DNA from: Chlorobiota bacterium
GTDB taxonomy: Bacteria > Bacteroidota > Bacteroidia > Bacteroidales > Marinilabiliaceae
Direction: 5' to 3'
Length of the DNA: 64,000 nucleotides
Assembly (NCBI GenBank): GCA_013153405.1
Contig: JAADEM010000050.1
Span: forward strand, 1-64,000
Shown here: in pieces, positions 18,579-27,582 of the stretch
Position numbering within the stretch: position 1 is the stretch's first letter
How the letters are laid out: every line of letters begins with the position of its first letter
Notes under the pieces: generated by a model
Databases searched by the model: none
Seen by the model: only the letters and a program-made list of their open reading frames with translations
Told to the model about the DNA's origin: nothing
Translations under genes and position numbers: made by a program

Positions 18579-19931
18579 TTATTTTTTATTACGTGGAAGT
18601 GTGAAATAAAAAACAGAACCTTCCCCTTTTTTAGATTTAACATGAATCTTTCCTCCAAGCATTTCAACAATTCCTTTAGATATAGACAACCCCAGACCAG
18701 CTCCTTTAACTCCCGAAATAATATCATTCCGATTTGCTTTAACAAACCTGTCAAATATTTTACGCTGATCTTTTTTACTGATACCATCACCGGTATCTTT
18801 GACATAAAACTCCACTTCGTCTTTATGTACATTGAATCCGACTCTTACCTCACCTTTTTTTGTAAACTTTAATGCATTATTAATAAGGTTTATCAACACC
18901 TGCTTTAACCTCTGCTCATCAGTTACAATAGTCAAATCATTATCATTCCTTTCAAATATAAGCTCAACATTCTCATATTCCTTAATTACAGGAGTATAAA
19001 GCATCTCAAGATCTTCAAACACTTTCTGAAGCGACACTTCACGTTCATAAATCTTAAGTTGTTTTGTATCAAGTAACGAAACATCTAAGATATTCTCTAT
19101 GATATTCATCAGATATTGGCCGCTATCGTAGATTGTCTTAACATAATATTTTGCTTCATCTACAGTAATCTCAGGCTGATTAAGAATAAGGTCGGAGAAA
19201 CCAAGAACAGCATTCATTGGTGTTCTTATTTCGTGGCTCATGTTTGCCAGAAAAGATGTTTTAAGTTTATCCGATTCTTCGGCTTTAGTCTTGGCCTCTG
19301 CCAATCGGATAATATTCTCGTGCAGAAACTTACGCAAACGCTCTTTATGTCTTACAGTCTTATCAAGATTATCTACAATCAGGCTAAGCACAAACGAAAT
19401 GGAGCTTATAAGCAATACATTAATACCAACAAGAATAAATTGCCTCGTTCCGTACAAATTTATAGCCATATCCTGCATACAGCCCATAAATATCAGTATC
19501 GTCAAAACCACAAGAACGATCATTGTGGTTATGATACTGAAAACTGTTCCTCTAATACCAAAAAATACTGCAGCCAACATATTAAATGCCACAAGGTACA
19601 TTACTCCGGCACCTTCAGGCCCTACTATCAAAAGAAAAGATATACCTAAAATCAAAGGCAATAAAACAAAGGCCACAATCCTTTTTTTCAAAGAAAGGAT
19701 TTTATGCCACAATGTAACGATCAGCATCAGGAAGTAACCGGCTAAATCAACAGCAAGCAAAACATAATCATGTTCTTTTACAGACCCATAAACTGACATT
19801 AACAAAGCTATCGTTCCCACAATTATAGTTATGAGGACAAGATAATTAAACAGCTTCTCCCTCATATACTCCAGGCCGTCAGAAGGCCTGAATACTGTAT
19901 CAGACAATATCTTATCCAGCCCCGGTTTCAT
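18579..19931 (-). CDS. Membrane sensor histidine kinase
   Basis: A 450-residue kinase. About six membrane helices fill residues 28-185. A short coiled coil leads to the HisKA domain with the phosphorylated histidine at about residue 233 (NMSHEIRTPMN). The ATPase domain shows N (NLINNALKF), G1 (DTGDGIS), F (IFDRF) and G2 (GAGLGLSIS) boxes. No PAS or receiver domain is seen and no response regulator is adjacent. The start overlaps the stop of the YeeE/YedE gene by 4 bases. The signal may be sensed by the membrane part, and the partner is unknown. Confidence 0.93.
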   Translation of the reverse strand: MKPGLDKILSDTVFRPSDGLEYMREKLFNYLVLITIIVGTIALLMSVYGSVKEHDYVLLAVDLAGYFLMLIVTLWHKILSLKKRIVAFVLLPLILGISFLLIVGPEGAGVMYLVAFNMLAAVFFGIRGTVFSIITTMIVLVVLTILIFMGCMQDMAINLYGTRQFILVGINVLLISSISFVLSLIVDNLDKTVRHKERLRKFLHENIIRLAEAKTKAEESDKLKTSFLANMSHEIRTPMNAVLGFSDLILNQPEITVDEAKYYVKTIYDSGQYLMNIIENILDVSLLDTKQLKIYEREVSLQKVFEDLEMLYTPVIKEYENVELIFERNDNDLTIVTDEQRLKQVLINLINNALKFTKKGEVRVGFNVHKDEVEFYVKDTGDGISKKDQRKIFDRFVKANRNDIISGVKGAGLGLSISKGIVEMLGGKIHVKSKKGEGSVFYFTLPRNKK

Positions 19932-20959
19932 TCTGTGTCCCGGCTCTGTTTCTTACCATAAAATACTTTTCCTGTCAAAAGTAATCCCGTAAAGACAAAT
20001 ACAGCAAACACCAAACTACTGAATGCCAACTGCATTCCTCCCGAGATAATATGGCCACTGGTACACCCGCCAGCCATTCTTGCTCCAAACACAAGTATAA
20101 ATCCACCTGCAAATGCCCATAATGCCCTGTTATATACAGAACCTCCCTTTGTATATTTCCATCCGGAATAAATCATTCTGAATTTAAAATCTTTTTTTAT
20201 CAAAGAAAACACAAAACCTGCCAAAAGAGCTCCGGTGAGAAACACCAGTTCCCATAATCCAGGTTTTGTTATTTTCTCAAAATAACTGTTATTGGTTAAT
20301 CCGACAATACGATCGCCCAGGTATGGAAATGCTGTAGATGCACCTATAGGCCGGTTTGAAACGGCAGTGAGAAAAACAACCGAATTAAGAATAGCCAGTG
20401 CAATTCCGGAATAAAGCCATCTCATATCTGATGTTTTCTCTTTTCTGTGCAAAAACATCGCTACTGAAATAAATGCCACCCCGATTACAATAACAAGGAA
20501 GCCGTACAGAAAACCGGAGCCTCCGGTGATTGATGCCAATGATAGTTTTCCAAGATCGGGTCCCAAAACACCCTCTATTGAAGGCAAAAGAAGAGTAAAA
20601 ACGACACCGCCGGATAATCCTCCAACAATTCCAACCATTGCATCAAGAGCTCCCTCTCCGGCAGAAACAAACAGTGTTCCCGGGCAATAACCCAAAATTG
20701 CCATACCCGCTCCGAAAAGCAACCCTCCTAATATTATTCCTCCCGTCATAAACGGTTTAACATGAAATTCTGCCAAGCCGATACCGATCTCCAGCGCCAG
20801 AAACATTACCCCGACACCAATAGTCACAGCAATAGCTTTAGGAACAGTAAAATCAGTCAGACGGGCAGCACCGCTGATTGTATCAAATTTGTTCAGTCTT
20901 CCATAAACCAATATGGCACCAAATAAGAAACCGAGTAAACCTGTAATTAAAGCAACCAT
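19928..20959 (-). CDS. YeeE/YedE family sulfur-compound transporter
   Basis: A 343-residue membrane protein with two homologous halves of the YeeE/YedE fold. Characteristic motifs are GYCPGT near residue 90 and GGCTSGH near residue 310, where the cysteines line the pore for thiosulfate or related sulfur species in studied relatives. The two halves are joined into one chain here. Coupling to a sensor kinase by a 4-base overlap is unusual and suggests the transporter or its substrate is linked to signalling. Confidence 0.88.
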   Translation of the reverse strand: MVALITGLLGFLFGAILVYGRLNKFDTISGAARLTDFTVPKAIAVTIGVGVMFLALEIGIGLAEFHVKPFMTGGIILGGLLFGAGMAILGYCPGTLFVSAGEGALDAMVGIVGGLSGGVVFTLLLPSIEGVLGPDLGKLSLASITGGSGFLYGFLVIVIGVAFISVAMFLHRKEKTSDMRWLYSGIALAILNSVVFLTAVSNRPIGASTAFPYLGDRIVGLTNNSYFEKITKPGLWELVFLTGALLAGFVFSLIKKDFKFRMIYSGWKYTKGGSVYNRALWAFAGGFILVFGARMAGGCTSGHIISGGMQLAFSSLVFAVFVFTGLLLTGKVFYGKKQSRDTE

Positions 20960-20991
20960 AATATTAAGTTTTTAATTTATTTGAACGGAAA

Positions 20992-22149
20992 TCACTGATA
21001 AATGGATTTCCAGTCTTTTTTCATATCCACAACCAGCCAGTTGTTTTCTTCTGCGATATCAAGGCCTTTTTCCAGATGACCTATTTTAGAATCCTTGTCG
21101 TACGCCCATTCTCTCTGTGCATCTGTATGATGTATCAAACCCACCAGGCGTCTGCCTTCTCCTTCGTTAGTCCACCTTAACATGAAAATATCATTATCCG
21201 AATTTCCAAAAGCCAGAACAGGCCTTTTCCCAACTATCTGTTCAAGAGAAATAACCTTATTCACCTTATCATTTATAAAAAGTATCTCTTTATCGCGCAT
21301 TAAAACATGTTTACCATCTTTGTTTTTCCAAATCAATCTCCTTCGGCTTCCTACAACCTGTTCCACAGGTACACCATATACCTGCTTAACCCAGGGCCTG
21401 ATAAATCCCAATCCACTTTCTGTAACAATATACACTTTAAAACCATTATCTTTCAGATAAGCAATAAGCTCTAGCATTGGTTTATAAACCATATCTTTGT
21501 ACAACATACCAGTTTCCGGATGTTTTGCTTTATTTATCCAGTTTAGTATAACTTCACTATATTCTTCAACAGTCATGTTTGCCTGAGTTAATGTTGATAA
21601 CCGGAATAATCCCTCACTACCTGCTTTTTGAATCTTTTCAATATCTCTTTCCAACGCAGCTTTAACAAGTCTGTCCTTTTTCCATTCAGGATGTTCCGGC
21701 CACAACTCTTTTATTCTGTCAAACATAAATTCTATCTGAAAATACAGTGGTTTTTCTGGCCACAATGTCCCTTCCTGATCAAAAGCTGCAATTCTGTCTC
21801 CCGGTTTAACATAAAACCTGCTATTCATGTCAGTTACCGCCTTCACAAAATTTATTATCTCTTGCTTCGACGGTGTATCGTTCCACGATGGTAAAGGATC
21901 TGTTGTCATTTCCTTTTCCGTTTCATCTTTCATTTTATCAGGTTCAATAGCAATAAAAACCGTATCGTAAATAACTTTTGTGATTTTCTTTTCTTTCGTA
22001 TCCTCAACAATTACGGTATCAATCTTTTCTCTCACTATTGTTTTAGTATTTTTTCCACGATTGCCGGAACATGACTCACACGATGAAAAAACATACAAAC
22101 TCACAAAAACAATTAAAACCAACTTTACCAGAATCTTCATTTTCAACAC
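20992..22149 (-). CDS. HAD-superfamily phosphatase-like lipoprotein
   Basis: A 385-residue protein with a lipobox (FSSC) and a low-complexity linker, then a haloacid-dehalogenase fold. Motif I reads FDQEGTLW, so the second aspartate of the usual DxDGT is a glutamate. Motif II is IVTESG and motif IV is FGNSDND. Loss of the second aspartate alters the general acid/base, yet D-x-E forms occur in a subfamily of periplasmic HAD proteins, so activity is possible. It precedes the YeeE/YedE gene by 32 bp and could be its first co-transcribed partner. Confidence 0.8.
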   Translation of the reverse strand: MLKMKILVKLVLIVFVSLYVFSSCESCSGNRGKNTKTIVREKIDTVIVEDTKEKKITKVIYDTVFIAIEPDKMKDETEKEMTTDPLPSWNDTPSKQEIINFVKAVTDMNSRFYVKPGDRIAAFDQEGTLWPEKPLYFQIEFMFDRIKELWPEHPEWKKDRLVKAALERDIEKIQKAGSEGLFRLSTLTQANMTVEEYSEVILNWINKAKHPETGMLYKDMVYKPMLELIAYLKDNGFKVYIVTESGLGFIRPWVKQVYGVPVEQVVGSRRRLIWKNKDGKHVLMRDKEILFINDKVNKVISLEQIVGKRPVLAFGNSDNDIFMLRWTNEGEGRRLVGLIHHTDAQREWAYDKDSKIGHLEKGLDIAEENNWLVVDMKKDWKSIYQ

Positions 22150-22407
22150 CGTTTTTATTGAATTACTACATGTAAGAATTCATTGAAAATAATAAAGATA
22201 GCCCAAATAACAAAACAAAACAGAGAAAGGTATAAAAGGAAAATGGCAATTAACAACAAATATTTCAACATTGTCATGGTTTAAAATCCTGTGGTATTAC
22301 TCAATACCTCACTACATTGGTTCTGAACAAATGAAAAATCACAATTCCAATATTTTTTCGTTTAATTATTTATTTCTGGAAACAATATTCTACTCCGTCA
22401 AAATAAC

Positions 22408-22552
22408 AGACATCATCCCACCCCCCCTGCATTTTCCTCCATCATCGCTATTTTTTATATTTTTTCTTTTTATACCCCCCCTGTTTTTCACTCCTCCACC
22501 CGCCTGTTTTTTGTTTTTTCTGGTATCACCCCCCCCCACTTTTCTTGCTTTG
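22408..22552. other. Pyrimidine-rich low-complexity tract in an intergenic region
   Basis: The gene-free interval 22150-22605 contains about 145 bases that are strongly C/T on the plus strand. There are several C runs of 6-8 and T runs of 5-6, ending next to the promoter at 22545-22575. Such asymmetric tracts can form triplex or other non-B structures. No ORF or hairpin is obvious in the rest of the interval. Confidence 0.75.
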
Positions 22553-22575
22553 CGCGATGTTTTTATATACTTTTG
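22545..22575 (+). promoter_or_regulatory. Bacteroidota-type promoter for the TorF-like gene
   Basis: TTG (22545-22547), then 20 bp, then TACTTTTG (22568-22575), matching the Bacteroidota consensus. The start of transcription should be near 22582, about 24 nt before the ATG at 22606. Confidence 0.75.
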
Positions 22576-22605
22576 CCATTATTAATAATCAAAACAAAAA
22601 TCATC

Positions 22606-23301
22606 ATGAAAAGAAAAAAATTACTGTTTAGTTTAATTCTGTTATTGAGTACCTCGGCGATCATGGCCGGAGACAATGACGAAAAATCTCCTTTCAACAT
22701 TAGTGCAGACCTGGTAAACAGGTATATATTCAGAGGTTTAGATTTTGGAAGCTCTCCGGCCATACAACCATCTTTAGAATTCTCAACCAGCAACTTCACA
22801 ATAGGAGCCTGGGGGTCTTATTCATTTGTTGCAACACCTACCGGCATCGAAGCTGACCTGTTTGCCTACTACGATTTCGACTTTGGACTATCATTAGGGG
22901 TCTCGGACTATTATTTTCCCGGAGAAGAACTTAAAATATCGGATGATATCATTGCCCCGGAACGAACAGGCAATTATTTTAACTATTCTGATTATCATTA
23001 TTTTGAAATCAATGCAAATCAAACAGTAGGCAATTTTCACCTGTCTGCCAACTATGGTGCTGTAAACCTGGATAATGCAATTTACGTAGAAGCAGGTTAC
23101 GAATTTAAGTGGTTTGACCTGTTTGCAGGTGCCGGCAATAAGCTTTACACCCTGAGCGGAGATTTAAACCTTGTAAACATTGGCATATCCGCAACAAAAG
23201 AAATAGAGATTACCAGCGAATATTCCATCTCTCTCTCTTCTTCTCTTATTCTGAATCCAAATGCGGAGCAGATTCACCTGGTTTTCTGTTTAGGACTTTA
23301 A
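22606..23301 (+). CDS. TorF-like outer-membrane porin
   Basis: A 231-residue beta-barrel protein. The start at 22606 gives a standard signal peptide (MKRKKLLFSLILLLSTSAI, MAG). An upstream in-frame ATG at 22573 lies inside the promoter and is rejected. The body begins with SADLVNRYIFRGLDFG, the pattern of TorF/Gcw_chp putative porins, and ends with FCLGL. It is monocistronic with its own consensus promoter. The substrate is unknown. Confidence 0.8.
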   Translation: MKRKKLLFSLILLLSTSAIMAGDNDEKSPFNISADLVNRYIFRGLDFGSSPAIQPSLEFSTSNFTIGAWGSYSFVATPTGIEADLFAYYDFDFGLSLGVSDYYFPGEELKISDDIIAPERTGNYFNYSDYHYFEINANQTVGNFHLSANYGAVNLDNAIYVEAGYEFKWFDLFAGAGNKLYTLSGDLNLVNIGISATKEIEITSEYSISLSSSLILNPNAEQIHLVFCLGL

Positions 23302-23626
23302 GTTTAAACAGAGAATTAATATAATCACTTAAAACACAAAAAAAATTAAAACCGGATAATCCAAACAGTTTTTATTTCCCATTTATATTGTTTTAGTTCA
23401 CCTCATAAAATTGCAAATCAGACACCTGCTGTAATATAGCAATATTACATCCACCCCAAATGGTTACCCTGCAGGAGACTTTAATTCAGCAACTCAATCG
23501 CTTTTTAACAACCAATTGGGGGAGAATTAATCGAGCAGATATAAAGAAGTAAAAACAAATCAAAAAATCACAAGCGGGAACATGGATTAACCGGAACAAT
23601 AGAAGCAATCAAAAGTAGATAAATAC
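23302..23626. other. Non-coding interval with short palindromes
   Basis: There is no credible ORF. An 8-bp palindrome (23430-23437 with 23442-23449) and a longer imperfect one (23454-23465 with 23510-23521, about 11 of 12 bases paired) lie ahead of the repeat element at 23627. Either could be operator-like, but no specific factor is implied. Confidence 0.4.
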
Positions 23627-23813
23627 AAAAGAGACTGTCCGGAAAGTCACCACACCACATCAAACGAAGCCTTCATCAAATTACAGAAAACAGGCAACCG
23701 GTATCATTATGCATGTCACAGCATGTTGCCTGCTTTTAAATTTTCGTAATACTATAACTAAGTGCTTCCCGATGTAACCGTAAGTGTTTTTACAGTTCCG
23801 GACAGTCTCTTTT
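23627..23813. repeat. 187-bp element with 18-bp perfect terminal inverted repeats
   Basis: Bases 23627-23644 are the reverse complement of 23796-23813. The ends contain GAGACTGTCC, a form often seen at insertion-sequence ends. Inside is a second stem (23691-23698 with 23725-23732). No transposase is encoded, so it looks like a MITE or an IS remnant. It lies between convergent genes just past the CBS gene. Confidence 0.7.
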
Positions 23814-23830
23814 TATATTTTTTACGCGTT

Positions 23831-24307
23831 TTACTTATTATCTCCGTAAACGTGTATTCCCATTGGATTTTTAATATGTTCGCGAAGAAGGAATGCTTCC
23901 TCTTCATATTTTTCAAGAAGATAACCAAGAAGGTCGCCTACTGATATAATTCCGACTATAACACCATCATCCATAATAGGCACGTGACGTATTCTCTTTT
24001 TCAGCATTAACTTCATAACATCGTGCGGCTTATCGCTTTTCTGTGCAACATACATTTTATCGGCAGAGGTCATCAGGTCTCCAACCGAAAAGAATCCTAC
24101 ACCTTTTTCCTTAAGTTGTTTATAAGCTTTATACAGAAAATCACGCTCCGAAACTATTCCAACAACATTATCGTCCTTGTCGACAACAATCAAGGCTCCG
24201 ATTTTATGTTCATCGAGAATAGCCACAGCTTCGATGGCTTTCATATCTTTATCTACGGTGATTAAAGGTGAATCACCCTTTTTCTTCATTATATCTTCTA
24301 CTTTCAT
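23831..24307 (-). CDS. CBS-pair domain protein
   Basis: A 158-residue protein made of two CBS motifs. The first half has VVGIVSERDFL and the second half VGIISVGDLLGYL. CBS pairs bind adenine nucleotides or S-adenosylmethionine and act as energy or metabolite sensors. There is no fused effector domain, so it may control a partner. It lies downstream of the large ion-pump operon but is cut off from it by the terminator at 24404-24455. Confidence 0.92.
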   Translation of the reverse strand: MKVEDIMKKKGDSPLITVDKDMKAIEAVAILDEHKIGALIVVDKDDNVVGIVSERDFLYKAYKQLKEKGVGFFSVGDLMTSADKMYVAQKSDKPHDVMKLMLKKRIRHVPIMDDGVIVGIISVGDLLGYLLEKYEEEAFLLREHIKNPMGIHVYGDNK

Positions 24308-24403
24308 AATTATGTATTTTTTATGTATTATTCTAAAAAGTTTCTCCTATGAAAGTATAAAAATAAATTTACACTTCCAACCAGGCCAAAAACATTCGCT
24401 TAA

Positions 24404-24455
24404 TAAAAACAAAACACGGGTCGATTTGTTCGTTAAAACAAGCGGCCCGTGTTTT
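24404..24455 (-). terminator. Terminator of the Mbx-like operon
   Basis: A 10-bp perfect stem (24411-24420 with 24446-24455) encloses a 25-base loop. On the minus strand it is followed by a T-rich run to about 24404. It lies 28 bp after the stop of the last subunit gene (24484). Confidence 0.8.
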
Positions 24456-24483
24456 ATTTCTACAAGAAATACTTTTTATTTAT

Positions 24484-26277
24484 CTATTTCTTAGAGTTAA
24501 GGTAATTGTCTATACCTACGGCAGCCTTGTGTCCGTCGGCAATACCATGAATAACGTCAGGGCCAACAACAATATCACCACCTGCAAATAACCATTCTAC
24601 AGAAGTCTGGTTATACTCGCTAATGAGATATCTGCCACGAGGTCCGCGTTCAAGTTGTTCGTCAATCTCTTTTGGTATATATGACAAATCAGGAGCTTGT
24701 CCAATAGATTCTACAATCATATCACCTTCGAAGAATTTCTTCTGGTTCTCATCGAATTTAGGATTGAATCTATGATCCTCATCAAAGACAGACAGCACTT
24801 TAACGACGTGCAGACCTTTTATTTTTCCATCTACAATTTCAATTTCCTTTGGTCCCCATCCCGGATCGATAGTTGCACCTTCTTCACGAGCTTCAACAAC
24901 CTCTTCGCGGTCAGCAGGCATCTCTTCTTCACTTTCTAGCGATGTTGTAATAATCTGTACCTTTCCGTATTTGGCTCTTTGCAAACGTGCAAGAGAACGA
25001 GTGATATCCATGGCAACATTACCACCACCGATAACCACAATTTTCTCAGGAACCATAATCTCTTCACCTGCGGTAATCTTACGCAACAGATCAATTGACT
25101 GAAAAACATGTTCATGATCAGAACCAGGAATACGAGTTGAACGTCCGAGATGCAGGCCGGTACTTACAAATACAGCATCGTAATCCTTCTGTAATTTTTT
25201 AAACATCTCCTCATCAACAGTTGTGTTTGTTTTAAGCTCAACACCAAGTGAGAGAATGTAATTCACATCTTTGTCTATCTGATCATAAGGAAGACGATAC
25301 TCAGGAATACCGTAGCGCATCATACCGCCGGGCTTATCCAGTTTCTCGAAAATGGTAACGTTGTGGCCAAGCAATGAAAGGTAATAAGCGGCAGAAAGTC
25401 CGGCAGGACCGGCACCGATAATGGCAACCTTCTTGTCGTCTTTGTATATCTTTTTGGTATCAAGAATTTCGTGATACTGCTCAGCAGGAACCTGGTCAGC
25501 TATATAACGCTTAAGCCAGCGAATAGAAAGGGGATCTCCGTTAACACCAACAGAACAAACTGTTTCACACTTATGAGTACAGATACGTCCGCAAATTTCG
25601 GGAAGCGGGTTTGTTTCGTAAAGAATTTTCAACCCTTCCTCCATATCGTCGTTACGTACTGCTTTGATATATTCAGGAATACCCATATGTGCAGGACATG
25701 TTCCAATACAGATACCGCACTCAACGCAGCGGTCTGCCTCTTGTTGTGCCTGCTCTTTTGAGTAACCTTTAACGAATTCGATGAATGAATCTCCACGCTC
25801 TTCAGGTCCGAGCTCTTCCATCTTAACACGCTCCTGCGGATAGAAATGATAGTTCGGCTCCGGCTTTCTCCAACCTTCTTCCTTCTTGTACCAGTCCTTC
25901 TCATCAACTCCCGGAATGAAACGGAAATTATCAGGATCGGTATCTACCCACTTGAACTCGTTGGTCAGACGGAGAGAGTTTGTTGTACAGATATCAACAC
26001 AAAGAGCACACCAGCAGCAACGTCCGTAATCGATCTTCGGACGGAGTCCACTGTCACCGTCTTTAGTCTCAATACCTTCAACGGGAACAAGGTCGATGGC
26101 TTCATTTTCACAAATTGCCTCACATGTACCACAACCTATACATGTTTCCACATCATTGTCGTGGAAACCGCGGTAACGAGGAGCACCTTCCCTGCTCAAC
26201 GGATCTTTTATCGTTACAGGATCCTTTACAACTCTGGACCAGGCCGTAAAAGGCGTTAATATATCTTTTAAGTTCAT
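24484..26277 (-). CDS. NuoI-like ferredoxin fused to GltD/NfnB-like flavoprotein
   Basis: A 597-residue fusion. Residues 46-56 and 87-97 are two CxxCxxCxxxC motifs of an 8Fe ferredoxin like NuoI/MbhN. After a linker, residues 184-241 hold the GltD-type cysteine region (C184, C187, C190, C194 and C229, C233, C237, C241). The FAD site is IIGAGPAG (287-293 region), and the pyridine-nucleotide site IGGGNVAMD starts at 416. The NADPH-specific YRR of GltD is absent (ITTSLESEEEMP instead), favouring NADH. It is the last gene of the operon, so it should feed electrons between NAD(P)H and the iron-sulfur chain of the NuoB/C/D-like arm. A pure glutamate-synthase role is unlikely, as no large subunit is present. 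Confidence 0.85.
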   Translation of the reverse strand: MNLKDILTPFTAWSRVVKDPVTIKDPLSREGAPRYRGFHDNDVETCIGCGTCEAICENEAIDLVPVEGIETKDGDSGLRPKIDYGRCCWCALCVDICTTNSLRLTNEFKWVDTDPDNFRFIPGVDEKDWYKKEEGWRKPEPNYHFYPQERVKMEELGPEERGDSFIEFVKGYSKEQAQQEADRCVECGICIGTCPAHMGIPEYIKAVRNDDMEEGLKILYETNPLPEICGRICTHKCETVCSVGVNGDPLSIRWLKRYIADQVPAEQYHEILDTKKIYKDDKKVAIIGAGPAGLSAAYYLSLLGHNVTIFEKLDKPGGMMRYGIPEYRLPYDQIDKDVNYILSLGVELKTNTTVDEEMFKKLQKDYDAVFVSTGLHLGRSTRIPGSDHEHVFQSIDLLRKITAGEEIMVPEKIVVIGGGNVAMDITRSLARLQRAKYGKVQIITTSLESEEEMPADREEVVEAREEGATIDPGWGPKEIEIVDGKIKGLHVVKVLSVFDEDHRFNPKFDENQKKFFEGDMIVESIGQAPDLSYIPKEIDEQLERGPRGRYLISEYNQTSVEWLFAGGDIVVGPDVIHGIADGHKAAVGIDNYLNSKK

Positions 26278-26287
26278 ATTTAGTGAT

Positions 26288-26317
26288 TTTTACCCCCCTT
26301 CAACTCCATTTTAGGAG
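26288..26317. repeat. Intergenic C-rich repeat copy with short stem
   Basis: The gap 26278-26385 holds a run TTTTACCCCC similar to the one at 28145-28156, followed by a small stem (26304-26307 with 26314-26317). It appears to be a degenerate member of the hairpin repeat seen between the nuoB- and nuoC-like genes. Confidence 0.45.
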
Positions 26318-26385
26318 AGCAGGGTATCTTTTTTTATAACAATATGTCTGTTATTTTTTACTCAAAAATTCTTCATTACGAGAAA

Positions 26386-27582
26386 TTATCTCTCAATTTC
26401 CGGAGGACAGGTTTGCAATGAAACCATTAATGCGTGTACATCTGCAACATCAGCACCAACAAGCATATCTTCAAGCAATGCAACTCCGTGGGTGTAACTT
26501 GGTCCGCGAAGATTTACACGACGAGGCTTATCACTTCCGTCGGTTACATAGTACATTCCGTATTCACCCCGGCCACTTTCAAGACGAACATAAGTTTCTC
26601 CTTTAGGTATCCTCCAGTGAAGTACATTTGGCATGTTTGCTCTGATATCTCCTTTCTCTGGCATCTTGGCCATTATCTGGCGAAGAAGGTCGACTGTCTG
26701 TATAAGTTCCTGCCAACGCACCCATGTTCGGGCATAAACATCACCATCGGTATCTGTGGGAGGATCAAAATCAAGCTGATCATAGTACAAATACGGATCA
26801 TCCTTTCGCACATCCCGCTTAACACCTGAAGCACGGGCTGTAGTTCCAACTATACCGTATTTATCAACCATTTCAGGAGTAATAACCCCAAGTCCTATTG
26901 CTCTTTTCTTGAACACGGCATTATGGAACATAAGTTTTTTAATGCGGACAATGAAATCGTCAATCTCTTTAAGATTATCCTCGAGGCGGGCTTTGAATCC
27001 GTCAGGAAGTAATCCTCGAACGCCTCCTGGAATGATGTACATGTGATATACACGGCCTCCAGTTAATTCTTCGAAACGGTCAAGAATAAGGTCACGCAGA
27101 TAAACACCCCATTGAACTCCTAGTCCGAGAGCAAAAGTACCCCCCTGACCCGGAACACCACGAAGCAAACCCTGCAGACGTGCCATCTCAAGCGAAAGCA
27201 TTCTGAGCCATTTTGCCATTTCCGGCACTTCTTTGTCATATCCAGAAAGCTGCTCTGTACATGTAGCAATCAGATACTCGTTAGTGTCAGGCTCGGCCAC
27301 ACACATACGAATACTCGTAGGAAACCCCTGAACATAAAGGCGTCGCTCAATGAGCTTCTCAAAACCACGGTGCAGATATCCAACATGAGTTTTGGCTTTT
27401 ACAACAGTGTTACCTTCAACCCATAGCTCCATAGCCATGTTACCGGTAACACCCGGGTGGTTAGGCCCAAGCCATATCTTCTGATATTTTTGCGATGACA
27501 GGTCAATTTCCGCCCCAATCTTTGCTCTTTTCGAGGGCAGTTTGCTTTCATCTGGCTCAAATCCTAAAAACTTATTTATCAT
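26386..27582 (-). CDS. NuoD/MbhL-like 49-kDa subunit lacking the [NiFe] ligand set
   Basis: A 398-residue protein of the complex I 49-kDa / [NiFe]-hydrogenase large-subunit superfamily. It has the conserved GPNHPGVTG near residue 40 and HRGFEKL near 71. Hydrogenases need two CxxC motifs; here they read C94-VA-E97 and C392-PP-E395, so the first Cys of each pair is kept and the second is Glu. That rules out a standard [NiFe] site. Length and order place it beside the NuoC-like gene, which it overlaps by 11 bases. It probably holds the quinone- or redox-coupling pocket of the pump. Confidence 0.88.
   Translation of the reverse strand: MINKFLGFEPDESKLPSKRAKIGAEIDLSSQKYQKIWLGPNHPGVTGNMAMELWVEGNTVVKAKTHVGYLHRGFEKLIERRLYVQGFPTSIRMCVAEPDTNEYLIATCTEQLSGYDKEVPEMAKWLRMLSLEMARLQGLLRGVPGQGGTFALGLGVQWGVYLRDLILDRFEELTGGRVYHMYIIPGGVRGLLPDGFKARLEDNLKEIDDFIVRIKKLMFHNAVFKKRAIGLGVITPEMVDKYGIVGTTARASGVKRDVRKDDPYLYYDQLDFDPPTDTDGDVYARTWVRWQELIQTVDLLRQIMAKMPEKGDIRANMPNVLHWRIPKGETYVRLESGRGEYGMYYVTDGSDKPRRVNLRGPSYTHGVALLEDMLVGADVADVHALMVSLQTCPPEIER

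Noticed and set aside
18572-18832. A small gene at the 3' end of the sensor kinase
   Set aside because: It is an alternative frame within the conserved ATPase domain of the kinase.
24484-26277. Glutamate synthase small subunit (gltD)
   Set aside because: The gene has an N-terminal 8Fe ferredoxin domain, sits at the end of an ion-pump operon, and no gltB is present.
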